Shown here piece by piece: positions 37,701 through 47,135 of a stretch of 64,000 nt of DNA (its first letter is position 1; every line of letters begins with the position of its first letter). Both the position numbers and the translations under genes were made by a program. Below the pieces are notes generated by a model that saw only the letters and a program-made list of their open reading frames with translations, had not been told where the DNA came from and searched no databases. The stretch comes from Palsa-504 sp963787645 (GTDB lineage Bacteria > Actinomycetota > Actinomycetes > Streptosporangiales > Streptosporangiaceae), in the NCBI GenBank assembly GCA_963787645.1, contig CAWBDS010000004.1:247105-311104 (forward strand), written 5' to 3'.

Positions 37701-39687
37701 ATGACGACGTTGACCACGGTCGCGGCTACCGGCGTGCTGAAGGCCTCGTGGCTGCTGCTCGCCTTCCCGATCTTCGGCGCGGTGGTGCTGCTGGTCGGCG
37801 GCCGGCGCACCGACCGGTGGGGGCACCTGCTCGGGGTCCTGATGCCGATCGCGTCGTTCGTCTACGGCGTGATCGCCTTCTTCACCCTGCTCGGCGACCC
37901 CCACCGCAGCCAGGACCAGCACCTGTTCTCCTACATCCCGGTGGCGGGTCTGCAGGTCCAGCAGGGCCTGCTGATCGACCAGCTCTCGATCAGTTTCGTG
38001 CTGCTGATCACCGGCGTCGGCTCGCTGATCCACGTCTACTCGATCGGCTACATGGCGCACGACAGCGACCGGCGCCGGTTCTTCGGTTACCTGAACCTGT
38101 TCATCGCCGCGATGCTGCTGCTGGTGCTGTCGGACAACTACCTAGGCCTGTACGTCGGCTGGGAGGGCGTCGGCCTGGCCTCCTACCTGCTGATCGGGTT
38201 CTGGCAGTTCAAGCCGACCGCGGCCACCGCGGCCAAGAAGGCGTTCGTGGTCAACCGGGTCGGTGACTTCGGCCTCACGATCGCCATCTTCTTGATGTTC
38301 GCCGAGTTCGGCACCGTGCAGTTCCCCGGCGTGTTCCACCAGGTGAAGGCGGGCGGCAGCGGGGTGGCCACCGCGCTCGGGCTGCTGCTGCTGCTCGGCG
38401 CGTGCGGCAAGTCGGCCCAGGTCCCGCTGCAGTCCTGGCTGCTGGACGCGATGGAGGGCCCCACCCCGGTGTCGGCCCTGATCCATGCGGCGACCATGGT
38501 CACCGCCGGGGTCTACCTGCTGGTCCGGTCCAACCCGATCCTGGCCGACTCGCCCACCGCGCAGCTGGGCATCACCGTGGTCGGTGCGGTCACCTTGCTG
38601 TGGGGCGCGATCATCGGCTGCGCCAAGGACGACATCAAGAAGGCGCTGGCCGGGCTCGACCATGAGCCAGATCGGCTACATGACGCTCGGCGCCGGGCTC
38701 GGCCCGGCCGGGTACGTGTTCGCCATCGCGCACCTGCTGGCGCACGGGTTCTTCAAGGCCGGGCTGTTCCTGGGCGCCGGGTCGGTCATGCACGGCATGA
38801 ACGACGAGGTGAACATGCGCAAGTACGGCGGCCTGGCCCGCCTGATGCCGGTCACCTTCGTCACCTTCGGCCTGGGCTACCTGGCCATCATCGGCATCTT
38901 CCCGTTCTCCGGGTTCTTCACCAAGGACGGCATCATCGAGGCGGCCTGGGACAAGGGCGGCACGTCGGGGGCCATCCTGGCCGGCTGTGCGCTGCTCGGC
39001 GCCGGCCTGACCGCCTTCTACATGACCCGCGTGATGCTGATGACCTGGTTCGGCAAGCGGCGGTGGGAGGAGCACGCGGTGTCCGGGGAGCCGCACGAGA
39101 CGGCCGAGCCGCTGGCCGGCGGCGGGGCGGCGGGCGCCGCGCACGGCTCCGCGGAGGAGTACCATCCGCACGAGGCGCCCGCGGTGATGACCTGGCCGAT
39201 GATCCTGCTCGCGGTGGGCTCGGTGGCCGGCGGCGGGTTCCTGATCATCGGGCAACGGTTCGAGAACTTTCTCGGCCCGGTCACCGGCCTGCCGCCGACC
39301 GCGCACGGCCTCTGGAGCACGGCGGGCATCATCGCGCTGGTGCTGGCCCTGGCCGGGGTAGGCCTGGCCTGGGTCATGTACGGGCGGGTCCCGGTGCCCG
39401 CGGTCGCGCCGCACGGCAACCCAGCGGTTACCGCGGCCCGCAAGGACCTGTACGGCGACACGTTCAACGAATCGGTCCTCATGCGCCCCGGCCAGTGGCT
39501 GACCAGGCTGTCGGTGTACTTCGACAACCGCGGGGTGGACGGCCTGGTCAATACCACCGCCGCGATCATCGGCGGGACTTCGGGCCGGTGGCGCCGGCTG
39601 CAAACCGGGTTCGTGCGCTCCTACGCGCTGTCCATGCTGGCCGGCGGCGTGCTCCTGGTCGCCTTGCTCCTAGCGGTGAGGCTGTAG
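37701..39687 (+). CDS. nuoL: NADH-quinone oxidoreductase subunit L (frameshifted near 38652)
   Basis: The distal antiporter-like subunit, about 661 residues after correction, with some 15-16 helices and the long lateral helix at the C-terminus. Conserved segments are YVGWEGVGLASYLLIGFW (Glu of TM5), KSAQVPLQSWLLDAMEGPTPVSALIHAATMV and later AHLLAHGFFKAGLFLGAGSVMH. The frame breaks at DDIKKALAG: an extra G in GCCGGGCTCG throws the frame, and removing it restores the invariant STMSQIGYM. Both halves are fully conserved, so the indel is most likely an assembly error. The ATG follows GAGGGG. Confidence 0.92.
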
Positions 39688-41364
39688 ATGAACGGCTTTC
39701 CCTGGCTGACCATCGCGGGCGCGGTCCCGCTGCTCGGCGCGATCGTGATCATGCTGGTGCCGGGCCTGCCGGCCGACAGCGCCGAGGCCGACGTGCGCAC
39801 CCGCAACAACCTGGCCAAGTACCTGGCCCTGGTCTTTTCGCTGATCACGCTCGTCGTGGTGATCATCATCGCGGTCAAGTTCCAGATCGGCGGACCGAAC
39901 TACCAGTTCACCGAGGTCTACTCCTGGATCCCCGCGTTCGGCGTGCACTACGCGCTGGGCGTGGACGGCATCGCGCTGGTGCTGATCGCCATGTCGGCGG
40001 TGCTGATGCCGATGGTGATCCTGGCCTCGTGGAACGACGCGGACCCGCCGGCGGCCGGCGGTGCCCCCGGGGCCGGCGGTGCCCCCGGGGCCGGCGGTGC
40101 CCCCGGCCCGCGGCACAGCGTGAAGGCGTACTTCGCGCTGATGATGACGCTCGAGACGATGATGATCGGCGTCTTCGCGGCCACCGACGTGTTCCTGTTC
40201 TACGTGTTCTTCGAGGCCATGCTGATCCCCATGTACTTCATGATCGGCAGCTACGGGGTCGGCAAGCGGCAGTACGCGGCGGTCAAGTTCCTGCTCTACA
40301 GCCTGCTCGGCGGGCTGCTCATGCTGGCCGCGGTCATCGCGCTGTACGTGTACTCGGTGCGCAGCGGCGCCACCGCCCACCACGGCTCGTTCCTGTTCAG
40401 CGAGCTGGTCCACGTCTCGCTGAGCTCGACCGTGCAGAAGTGGCTATTCCTCGGGTTCTTCATCGCGTTCGCGATCAAGGCCCCGCTGTGGCCGTTCCAC
40501 ACCTGGCTGCCCGACGCCGCGGCCTCCTCGCAGCCCGGCACGGCCGTGCTGCTGGTCGGCGTGCTGGACAAGGTGGGCACGTACGGCATGCTGCGCTTCT
40601 GCTGGGAGCTGTTCCCGGCCGGCGCGAAGTACTTCACCCCGCTGGTCATCACGCTGGCCGTGATCGGGGTGCTGTACGGGGCCATCGTGGCCATCGGCCA
40701 GCAGGACATGAAGCGGCTGATCGCCTACACCTCGGTCTCCCACTTCGGCCTCATCGCGCTCGGCGTGTTCGCCATGACCAGCCAGGGCCTCGCCGGTTCC
40801 ACGCTGTACATGGTCAACCATGCGTTCGCCACCGGCGCGCTGTTCATCCTGGCCGGGTTCCTGATCACCCGGCGCGGCTCGGACCGGATCGACGACTTCG
40901 GCGGCGTGCAGAAGGTGGCACCGCTGCTGGCCGGGCTGTTCCTGATCTCCGGCCTGGCCGGGCTCTCGCTGCCCGGGCTGTCCACCTTCGTCAGCGAGTT
41001 CCTGGTCCTGATCGGGACCTTCTCCCGGTACAAGGTGGCCGCCACGTTCGCCACCGTGGGCATCATCCTGGCCGCCATCTACATCTTGTGGATGTACCAG
41101 CGGGTCGCGGGCGGCCCAGTCCGGGACCAGGTGGCCGGCATGAAGGACCTGCGGGGCCGTGAGCTGCTGGCCGTGGCGCCGCTGATCGTGCTCATCATCG
41201 GGGTCGGGGTCTACCCCAAGCCGGTGCTCGACATCATCAACCCGGCCGTGCGGGTGACCATGGCCCAGGTGCACGAGACCGACCCGGTGCCCGCGCATCC
41301 AGCGCCGGGGTACACCACGACCGCCGTGTATACCAGCACCGGGCAGAAGGGAATCGCACCGTGA
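39688..41364 (+). CDS. nuoM: NADH-quinone oxidoreductase subunit M
   Basis: Antiporter-like membrane subunit, 558 residues, about 14 helices. The TM5 Glu is in LFYVFFEAMLIPMYFMIG and the TM7 Lys in FIAFAIKAPLWPFHTWLPDAA; Lys and His of the central axis are in MKRLIAYTSVSHFG. A loop between helices 3 and 4 carries three copies of GGAPGA from an 18-bp tandem repeat (40054-40107), absent in most homologues. Starts directly after the nuoL stop; GTGA overlap with nuoN. Confidence 0.96.
   Translation: MNGFPWLTIAGAVPLLGAIVIMLVPGLPADSAEADVRTRNNLAKYLALVFSLITLVVVIIIAVKFQIGGPNYQFTEVYSWIPAFGVHYALGVDGIALVLIAMSAVLMPMVILASWNDADPPAAGGAPGAGGAPGAGGAPGPRHSVKAYFALMMTLETMMIGVFAATDVFLFYVFFEAMLIPMYFMIGSYGVGKRQYAAVKFLLYSLLGGLLMLAAVIALYVYSVRSGATAHHGSFLFSELVHVSLSSTVQKWLFLGFFIAFAIKAPLWPFHTWLPDAAASSQPGTAVLLVGVLDKVGTYGMLRFCWELFPAGAKYFTPLVITLAVIGVLYGAIVAIGQQDMKRLIAYTSVSHFGLIALGVFAMTSQGLAGSTLYMVNHAFATGALFILAGFLITRRGSDRIDDFGGVQKVAPLLAGLFLISGLAGLSLPGLSTFVSEFLVLIGTFSRYKVAATFATVGIILAAIYILWMYQRVAGGPVRDQVAGMKDLRGRELLAVAPLIVLIIGVGVYPKPVLDIINPAVRVTMAQVHETDPVPAHPAPGYTTTAVYTSTGQKGIAP
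40054..40107 (+). repeat. 18-bp tandem repeat in nuoM (3 copies)
   Basis: GCCGGCGGTGCCCCCGGG is repeated three times, the last copy differing in its final base. It encodes an Ala-Gly-Gly-Ala-Pro-Gly repeat in a loop and preserves the frame. Confidence 0.9.
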
Positions 41365-42968
41365 CCGGCGTTCTCCCCGCGGCGCTAGCCGCCTCGGTCG
41401 CCAGCGCGCCGACCACGGGCACGATCCACGCGCCGAGCATCGAGTACGGCCAGCTGTCCCCGATGCTGGTGGTGTTCGGCGCGGCGGTGGTCGGCATCCT
41501 GGTCGAGGCGTTCGCCCCCCGGGCGCAGCGCCGCGGCGCGCAGCTGGTGATCACCCTGGGCTCGCTGATCGCCGCGTTCGTGCTGACCATCGTGGCCGCC
41601 TCGTTCAGCATCTTCAAGCACGGCAGCCCCGGCCACATCGCCGCGGCGGGCGCGGTGGCCATCGACCGGCCCACCTTGTTCCTGCAGGGCACGATCGTCA
41701 TCCTGGCCTTCGTCAGCGTGCTGCTCATCGCCGACACCAGCAACAGCCCGTTCGCCGCGCAGGCCGCCGCGCCGCCCGGCAGCCCGGAGGAGCGCGAGGG
41801 CCTGGCCACCGGGGCCTTCCACACCGAGATCTTCCCGCTGACCCTGTTCGCGGTGGGCGGCATGATGCTGTTCCCCGCGGCCAACGACCTGCTCACCATG
41901 TTCGTCGCGCTCGAGGTGCTGTCGCTGCCGCTGTACCTGCTGTGCGGGCTGGCCCGGCGCCGCCGGCTGCTCTCGCACGAGGCGGCCATGAAGTACTTCC
42001 TGCTCGGCGCGTTCTCCTCGGCGTTCTTCCTGTTCGGCATCGCGATGCTGTACGGCTTCGCGGGCTCGGTCTCGCTGCCCGCCATCGCGGCGGCGGCGGC
42101 CAGCAACACCTCCAACGCCACCCTGCTGTACGCCGGGATCGCGCTGACCGGGTTCGGGCTGCTGTTCAAGATCGGCGCGGTACCGTTCCACAGCTGGAAG
42201 CCCGACGTCTACCAGGGCGCGCCGACCCCGGTGACCGCGCTGATGGCCTCGTGCACGGTGGTGTCGGCGTTCGGCGCGCTGCTGCGCGTGTTCTACGTGG
42301 CGTTCGGCAACCTGACCTGGGACTGGCGTCCGGCGTTGTGGGTCATCGCCATCGCCACCATGGTGGCCGGGGCGGTCATCGCCATCACCCAGACCGACGT
42401 CAAGCGGCTGCTGGCCTACTCCTCGATCGCGCACGCCGGGTTCGTGCTGACCGCGGTCATCGCGACCAGCGTCGCCGGGCTGTCCAGCAGCCTGTTCTAC
42501 CTGGCCTCCTACGGCCTGACCACGGTGGGCGCGTTCGCGGTGATCACCCTGGTCCGGGATGCGGGCGGCGAGGCCGGGCACCTGTCCCGCTGGGCGGGCC
42601 TGGGCCGGCGCTCGCCGGTGGTGGCGGGCATTTTTGCGCTGTTCCTGCTGGCCTTCGCGGGCATCCCGCTGACCAGCGGCTTCACCGGGAAGTTCGCCGT
42701 CTTCCAGGCCGCGATCGCCTCGGGGGAGACGCCGCTGGTCATCGTCGGCGTGCTGGCCAGCGCGATCGCGGCCTTCTTCTACGTCCGGGTGATCGTGCTG
42801 ATGTTCTTCAGCGACCCGGTGCCGGACGGCCCCGAGGTCGTGGTGCCCAGCATCTTCACCGGCAGCGCCGTGGGCCTGGGCGTGATCGCCACCGTGGTGC
42901 TCGGCATCGTCCCCGAGCCCGTCCTCAGCCTGGCCAGCCACGCCGCCAACACGCTATTCGTCAGCTGA
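41361..42968 (+). CDS. nuoN: NADH-quinone oxidoreductase subunit N
   Basis: Antiporter-like membrane subunit, 535 residues, about 14 helices. TM5 Glu is in LLTMFVALEVLSLPLYLLCG, TM7 Lys in GLLFKIGAVPFHSWKPDVYQGAPTPVTA, and the TM12 region reads GIPLTSGFTGKFAVFQAAI. Last gene of the nuo operon. The stop is followed by GC repeats and 930 bp without a gene. Confidence 0.95.
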   Translation: MTGVLPAALAASVASAPTTGTIHAPSIEYGQLSPMLVVFGAAVVGILVEAFAPRAQRRGAQLVITLGSLIAAFVLTIVAASFSIFKHGSPGHIAAAGAVAIDRPTLFLQGTIVILAFVSVLLIADTSNSPFAAQAAAPPGSPEEREGLATGAFHTEIFPLTLFAVGGMMLFPAANDLLTMFVALEVLSLPLYLLCGLARRRRLLSHEAAMKYFLLGAFSSAFFLFGIAMLYGFAGSVSLPAIAAAAASNTSNATLLYAGIALTGFGLLFKIGAVPFHSWKPDVYQGAPTPVTALMASCTVVSAFGALLRVFYVAFGNLTWDWRPALWVIAIATMVAGAVIAITQTDVKRLLAYSSIAHAGFVLTAVIATSVAGLSSSLFYLASYGLTTVGAFAVITLVRDAGGEAGHLSRWAGLGRRSPVVAGIFALFLLAFAGIPLTSGFTGKFAVFQAAIASGETPLVIVGVLASAIAAFFYVRVIVLMFFSDPVPDGPEVVVPSIFTGSAVGLGVIATVVLGIVPEPVLSLASHAANTLFVS

Positions 42969-42989
42969 AGCGGGTCGTTGGCGGCCCTG

Positions 42990-43120
42990 CGTCGGTTGCG
43001 GCGGCCGGCGCGGTCGGCAGCGCGCCGGGCGCGGCGGCCTTGCGGCGCGGCGGGCTTGCGGCGCGGCGGCCTTGCAGCGCGGCGCGGCGCGGTCGGGCGG
43101 CCGGGCGGCCGGGTGCGGTC
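42990..43120. repeat. Low-complexity GC repeats after nuoN
   Basis: Repeats of GCGGCGCGGCGG and CCTTGCGGCGCGG fill this stretch soon after the nuoN stop. No gene with a ribosome binding site is recognised between 42969 and 43898; open frames there are compositional. Confidence 0.6.
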
Positions 43121-43317
43121 GTCGATCGGCGGTCCCGCTTTGATCGCCGCGCCTCGCGCCATACGTACATCTGCCCGTTTTGGGATGTCTGTTCGCCTGT
43201 CGCGATGCTCGTTTCCGTGTCGGTGTCACATTGTGCAAGGTCTCCAGGGTCCGGATGCCGCAAGACCCCCTCAGGACTGTCACCCGCTCATCAGTACAAA
43301 CACTGTCCCCATTACCT

Positions 43318-43391
43318 GGGAGGATCGGGGCTTCTGGGAGAAAAAGGCGCATTATGGCGCACCGGATCCTCCCGGAAGCCCGTATCCTCCC
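43318..43391. other. Long stem-loop in the nuoN to polyprenyl synthase gap
   Basis: Two 23-base arms (43318-43340 and 43369-43391) are complementary at 20 of 23 positions, enclosing a 28-base loop with two GGCGC motifs. The left arm starts GGGAGGAT, and GGGAGGAT recurs at 43407. It lies 350 bp after nuoN and 508 bp before the next gene. It may be a structured RNA, a terminator of a long 3' region, or the ends of a miniature mobile element. Confidence 0.6.
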
Positions 43392-43810
43392 GGATGTTCC
43401 GATCCCGGGAGGATTACGTGGCGCCTCGGCACTATCAGGCACCGCTGCCACCCGCCCCGCCGGTCAGACGGTTTCCGTAGCCTCGACGACCAGCCGCCGG
43501 GCAGGCCCGGCGTGGCCAGAGATGGCGCGATTCTTCAAGCAAGCACGGTGACGTATCGACCCGCATCGGGCCGGTCGCCGTCGGCGGCCCGGCGCGGATC
43601 AAATGAGTAAAGCGGATAGAACGGCCGCCGCGTCATACCACGCTACAGACCCGCATTATTTTGGAACGCTTACCTGACTGCGCAAACTCTCCGCAGAAGC
43701 CGGGTCCTCCACGATCTTGGGGCCGAGGTGCATTGTGTGGCTGACGTGCCGCCGGGCAGCGGGCCGCAGGCCGACGGCGGCGCACACTAAGGCGAGCACC
43801 GCGGCGGTAT

Positions 43811-43838
43811 GCGGGGGTCCGGGGGATCGCGCTGCCGG
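43811..43838. repeat. GC-rich repeat, partial copy upstream of the polyprenyl synthase
   Basis: GCGGGGGTCCGGGGGATCGC shares the paired G runs and the TCC spacer with the nuoF and cysQ copies but lacks the C-rich arm. It lies about 60 bp before the GTG of the next gene. Confidence 0.45.
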
Positions 43839-43898
43839 ACAGATAAGGCATACTCGAAAATTCGAGGCGTTCGCGCGTGCCGATGACCTGGAGAGTGT

Positions 43899-44972
43899 GT
43901 GATCACCGCAGTTCCGGTAGATTTCCCGGACTCCGCCCTGGCGGCGGAGATAGTTGACGATCTGGCCCGGGTCGAGGCGTCGCTCATGGCCACCGCGCAT
44001 CCCGGCGACGAGCTGTTCACCGAGGTCTCCAGGCACTCCATCGCGGCGGGTGGCAAACGGTTCCGGGCCATGCTGGTGCTGCTGGCCGCGCAGTTCGGCG
44101 ACCCGAAGGACCCGCGGGTCATCGAGGCCGCGGTAGCCATCGAGCTGACCCACCTGGCCACTCTGTTCCACGACGACGTGATGGACGAGGCCGATGTGCG
44201 CCGGGGCCATCCTTCGGTCAACTCCCGGTGGAGCAACTCGGTCGCGATCTTGACCGGCGACTTCCTGTTCGCGCAGGCCTCGCTGATCCTGGCCGGCCTC
44301 GGGCCGCAGGCGGTCCGGATCCAGGCCGAGACGTTCAACCGGCTGGTCGCCGGGCAGCTGGCCGAGACCGTCGGCCCGGCCCCCGGGCAGGACCCGCTGG
44401 ACCACTACATGCACGTGATCACCGAGAAGACCGGATCGCTGATCGCCACCTCCGGGCAGTTCGGCGCGATGTTCTCCGGCGCTCCGGCCGCGGTGGTGAC
44501 CCGGATCGCGGCGGCCTGCGAGCAGCTCGGGGTGGCCTGGCAGCTGTCCGACGACGTGATCGACATCGCCAGCGACTCGGCGCAGTCCGGCAAGACACCC
44601 GGCACCGACCTGCGCCAGGGCGTGCGCACCCTGCCGGTGCTCTACGCCCTGCGCGCGACCGAGCAGCCGACCGCGAGCGAGCCGACCGCGAGCCAGCCCG
44701 GCCAGCTAGAGCCGCCCGGCCAGGCAGAGCCACCCGGCTCCGAGGCCGACCGGCGGCTCCACGAGCTGCTGGTCGAAGCCGACCTGGCCGATGACGCGCT
44801 GCTGGCCGAGACGCTGGCCCGGCTGCGCGCCCACCCGGCCCTGGCCGAATCCCGGGCCCACGTGCTGCGCTGGACCCAGGGCGCCCGCAACGAGCTCATG
44901 GCGCTGCCCGACGTCCCGGCCCGGGCCGCGTTCCTGGCCCTGTGCGACTTCGTCGAGAAGCGCACCGGATAA
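43899..44972 (+). CDS. Long-chain polyprenyl diphosphate synthase (menaquinone side chain)
   Basis: A 357-residue all-trans prenyltransferase that condenses IPP onto allylic diphosphates. The first Asp-rich motif is DDVMD at residues 92-96 and the second DDVID at 218-222, with GGKRFRA near residue 52 for IPP binding. The product chain is probably C40-C50 and serves menaquinone, given the neighbouring menG, menJ and nuo genes. An insert of about 30 residues (TEQPTASEPTASQPGQ and following) between the second motif and the C-terminal helices contains a duplicated 15-bp unit and is atypical. GTG start; ribosome binding site weak. Confidence 0.88.
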   Translation: MITAVPVDFPDSALAAEIVDDLARVEASLMATAHPGDELFTEVSRHSIAAGGKRFRAMLVLLAAQFGDPKDPRVIEAAVAIELTHLATLFHDDVMDEADVRRGHPSVNSRWSNSVAILTGDFLFAQASLILAGLGPQAVRIQAETFNRLVAGQLAETVGPAPGQDPLDHYMHVITEKTGSLIATSGQFGAMFSGAPAAVVTRIAAACEQLGVAWQLSDDVIDIASDSAQSGKTPGTDLRQGVRTLPVLYALRATEQPTASEPTASQPGQLEPPGQAEPPGSEADRRLHELLVEADLADDALLAETLARLRAHPALAESRAHVLRWTQGARNELMALPDVPARAAFLALCDFVEKRTG

Positions 44973-45063
44973 CTCCGGTAAACCACCAGGGTGACTCCCG
45001 GGTGCCACGGCGGAAGTGACCGGACTAACGTCGTCCCTGACACCGTATCCAGGGAGGCCCGCG

Positions 45064-45720
45064 ATGAGCACGACCCAGGACCGTAGCGCCGAGATGGTCG
45101 ACATGAAGCTCGAGGTGATCGTCATCCCCGTCTCGGACACCGATCGCGCCAAGGATTTCTACGCCCAGCTCGGATGGCGGCTGGACGCTGACCTCGATCG
45201 CGAGGACTTCCGCCTGGTCCAGTTCACGCCCCCGAGCTCGGGGTGCTCGATCCAGTTCGGCCGTAACCTCACCTTGGCCGCGCCCGGCTCGGTGCAGGAC
45301 CTGTACCTGATCGTCTCCGACCTGCAGGCCGTCCGCGACCGGCTGGCCAAGGCCGGCGTGGCGGTCAGCGAGGTGTTCCACTGCGAAACGGGCGCCGACT
45401 GCCGGTTCCACGGCGCCGACCCCGCGCGCCGGACCAGCGGACCCGCGCCCGGTAACGCCACCTACGGTTCCTTCGCCACCTTCGCCGACCCGGACGGTAA
45501 CGGCTGGCTGTTCCAGGAGATCACCGCCCGGCTGCCCGGCCGGGTCGACCCGGCCGCCACGTCGTTCGCCTCCGCTGCGGACCTGGCCGGCGCGATGCGG
45601 CGAGCCGAAGCCGCGCACGGCGAGCACGAGAAGCGCATCGGGCACGCCGACGCGAACTGGCCGGACTGGTACGCCGAGTACATGGTGGCCGAACAGGCCG
45701 GAGGGGAACTGCCGTCATGA
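45064..45720 (+). CDS. VOC (glyoxalase/bleomycin resistance) family protein
   Basis: A 218-residue protein with a vicinal-oxygen-chelate fold. The start LEVIVIPVSDTDRAKDFYAQLGWRLDAD and later FATFADPDGNGWLFQEI are typical, with a Glu in FQEI as a potential metal ligand; a first-module metal ligand is not obvious. A helical extension of about 60 residues follows the domain (AMRRAEAAHGEHEKRIG). The ATG follows GGGAGG. It overlaps the start of a disulfide oxidoreductase gene by 4 bp, so they share a transcript. Substrate unknown; such proteins are often dioxygenase- or thiol-transferase-like. Confidence 0.85.
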   Translation: MSTTQDRSAEMVDMKLEVIVIPVSDTDRAKDFYAQLGWRLDADLDREDFRLVQFTPPSSGCSIQFGRNLTLAAPGSVQDLYLIVSDLQAVRDRLAKAGVAVSEVFHCETGADCRFHGADPARRTSGPAPGNATYGSFATFADPDGNGWLFQEITARLPGRVDPAATSFASAADLAGAMRRAEAAHGEHEKRIGHADANWPDWYAEYMVAEQAGGELPS

Positions 45721-47105
45721 GCGACTACGACGTGATCGTGCTGGGCGGCGGAGCACCCGGCGAGCACTGCGCCGCGGCCCTGGCCGCGCGCGGGCAGCGG
45801 GTGGCCATCGTCGAGCGGGAACTGGTCGGCGGTGAGTGCTCCTACTGGGCGTGCATCCCGTCCAAGTCGCTGCTGCGGCCGGGCGAAGCGGTGCAGGGCG
45901 CGCTGGACATCGGCGCGACCGCACAGGTCGACGTGGCGGGCGCGCTGGCCTGGCGGGACTACATGGTGTCGAACTGGTCCGACGCCGGCCAGCAGGCCTG
46001 GCTGGCCGGGCAGGGCATCACCTTGCTGCGCGGCACCGGCAAGCTGGCCGGCACCGGCGTGGTCGAGGTCGACGGCGTGCGGCACACCGCCGAACACGTC
46101 GTGCTGGCCACCGGCTCGGATCCCATCGTGCCGCCCATCCCCGGGCTGCGCGGCCTCGAGGGCCTGTGGGGCACCCGGGAAGCGACCAGCATGAAGGAAG
46201 TCCCGCGGCGGCTGCTCGTGCTCGGCGGCGGGTCGGCGGGCGTGGAGATCGCGCAGATCGTCCGGCGGCTGGGCGGCCAGGCGGTCATCGTCGAGGGCGC
46301 CGACCGTCTGGTGCCCCGCGAGGCCGCGCCGCTGGGCCAGGCCCTGAGCGAGGCGCTGCGCAAGGACGGCATCGAGGTGGTCACCGGTCAGCGGGCCACC
46401 GCCGCGCGGCGGGACGGCGAGGAGTACGTGCTGGAGTTCGACGGCCATCCCGAGCTGCGCGGCGATCACCTGCTGGCCGCGACCGGCCGGCGGCCCCGGG
46501 TCGAGGGGATCGGCCTGGAGACCATCGGCGTGCAGGCCGCCCCGCACGGCGTCCCGGTCGATGAGTACCTGCGGGTCGCCGAGCGCGTGTGGGCGATCGG
46601 CGACGTGACCGGCATCTGGCCGCTGACCCACGTCGGGGAGTACGAGGGTGAGGTGGTCGCGTCGAGCATCACCGGCCAGCTCCGCCCGGCGAATTACGCG
46701 GCCGTCCCGCGCGTCACCTACACCGATCCGCAGGCCGCGGCGGTGGGCGCGCTGGAGGCGCCGTACAGCGGCACCGCGCTGGTCTCCGAAGTGCCCAAGG
46801 CCGCCACCTACACCCACCACTACGCCGAAGCCAACGGGTTCATGACCCTGCTGTCCGACGGCGAGTGGCTGACCGGGGCCTACGCACTCGGACCCGAGGC
46901 CGGCGAGTGGCTGCAGCAGGCCACGCTGGCCATCCGGGCCCGGGTCCCGCTGGACGTGCTGGCCGACACCATCCAGCCGTTCCCCAGCTTCTCGGGGATC
47001 TACGGTCCGGCCCTCAACGAGCTGCGCATGAACATCGCGAACATGCCGCCGCCGCACCACCCGATGGACGCCCAGATGGCGACCATCGCCGCCGCGGACC
47101 GATGA
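45717..47105 (+). CDS. Pyridine nucleotide-disulfide oxidoreductase (class I)
   Basis: A 462-residue FAD/NAD(P)H enzyme of the dihydrolipoamide dehydrogenase/mercuric reductase group. FAD motif VIVLGGGAPGEHCAAALAA starts at residue 6; redox-active cysteines are in GGECSYWACIPSK (C-x4-C kept, but Tyr-Trp-Ala replace the usual Leu-Asn-x-Gly). The NAD(P) motif is LLVLGGGSAGVEIAQ near residue 164, and VWAIGDVTG is the second FAD contact. The C-terminal active-site His of the usual HPFPS/HAHPT region is replaced (IQPFPSFSG), so chemistry may differ. Overlaps the VOC gene by 4 bp. Confidence 0.85.
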   Translation: MSDYDVIVLGGGAPGEHCAAALAARGQRVAIVERELVGGECSYWACIPSKSLLRPGEAVQGALDIGATAQVDVAGALAWRDYMVSNWSDAGQQAWLAGQGITLLRGTGKLAGTGVVEVDGVRHTAEHVVLATGSDPIVPPIPGLRGLEGLWGTREATSMKEVPRRLLVLGGGSAGVEIAQIVRRLGGQAVIVEGADRLVPREAAPLGQALSEALRKDGIEVVTGQRATAARRDGEEYVLEFDGHPELRGDHLLAATGRRPRVEGIGLETIGVQAAPHGVPVDEYLRVAERVWAIGDVTGIWPLTHVGEYEGEVVASSITGQLRPANYAAVPRVTYTDPQAAAVGALEAPYSGTALVSEVPKAATYTHHYAEANGFMTLLSDGEWLTGAYALGPEAGEWLQQATLAIRARVPLDVLADTIQPFPSFSGIYGPALNELRMNIANMPPPHHPMDAQMATIAAADR

Positions 47106-47135
47106 CCGGGGAATTCCATGGGCAGGCCGTGCGGC

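Noticed and set aside
43140..43610. Small genes in the nuoN to polyprenyl synthase gap
   Set aside because: Several short frames exist, but none has a ribosome binding site with a plausible protein; the region is better explained by repeats and a stem-loop.
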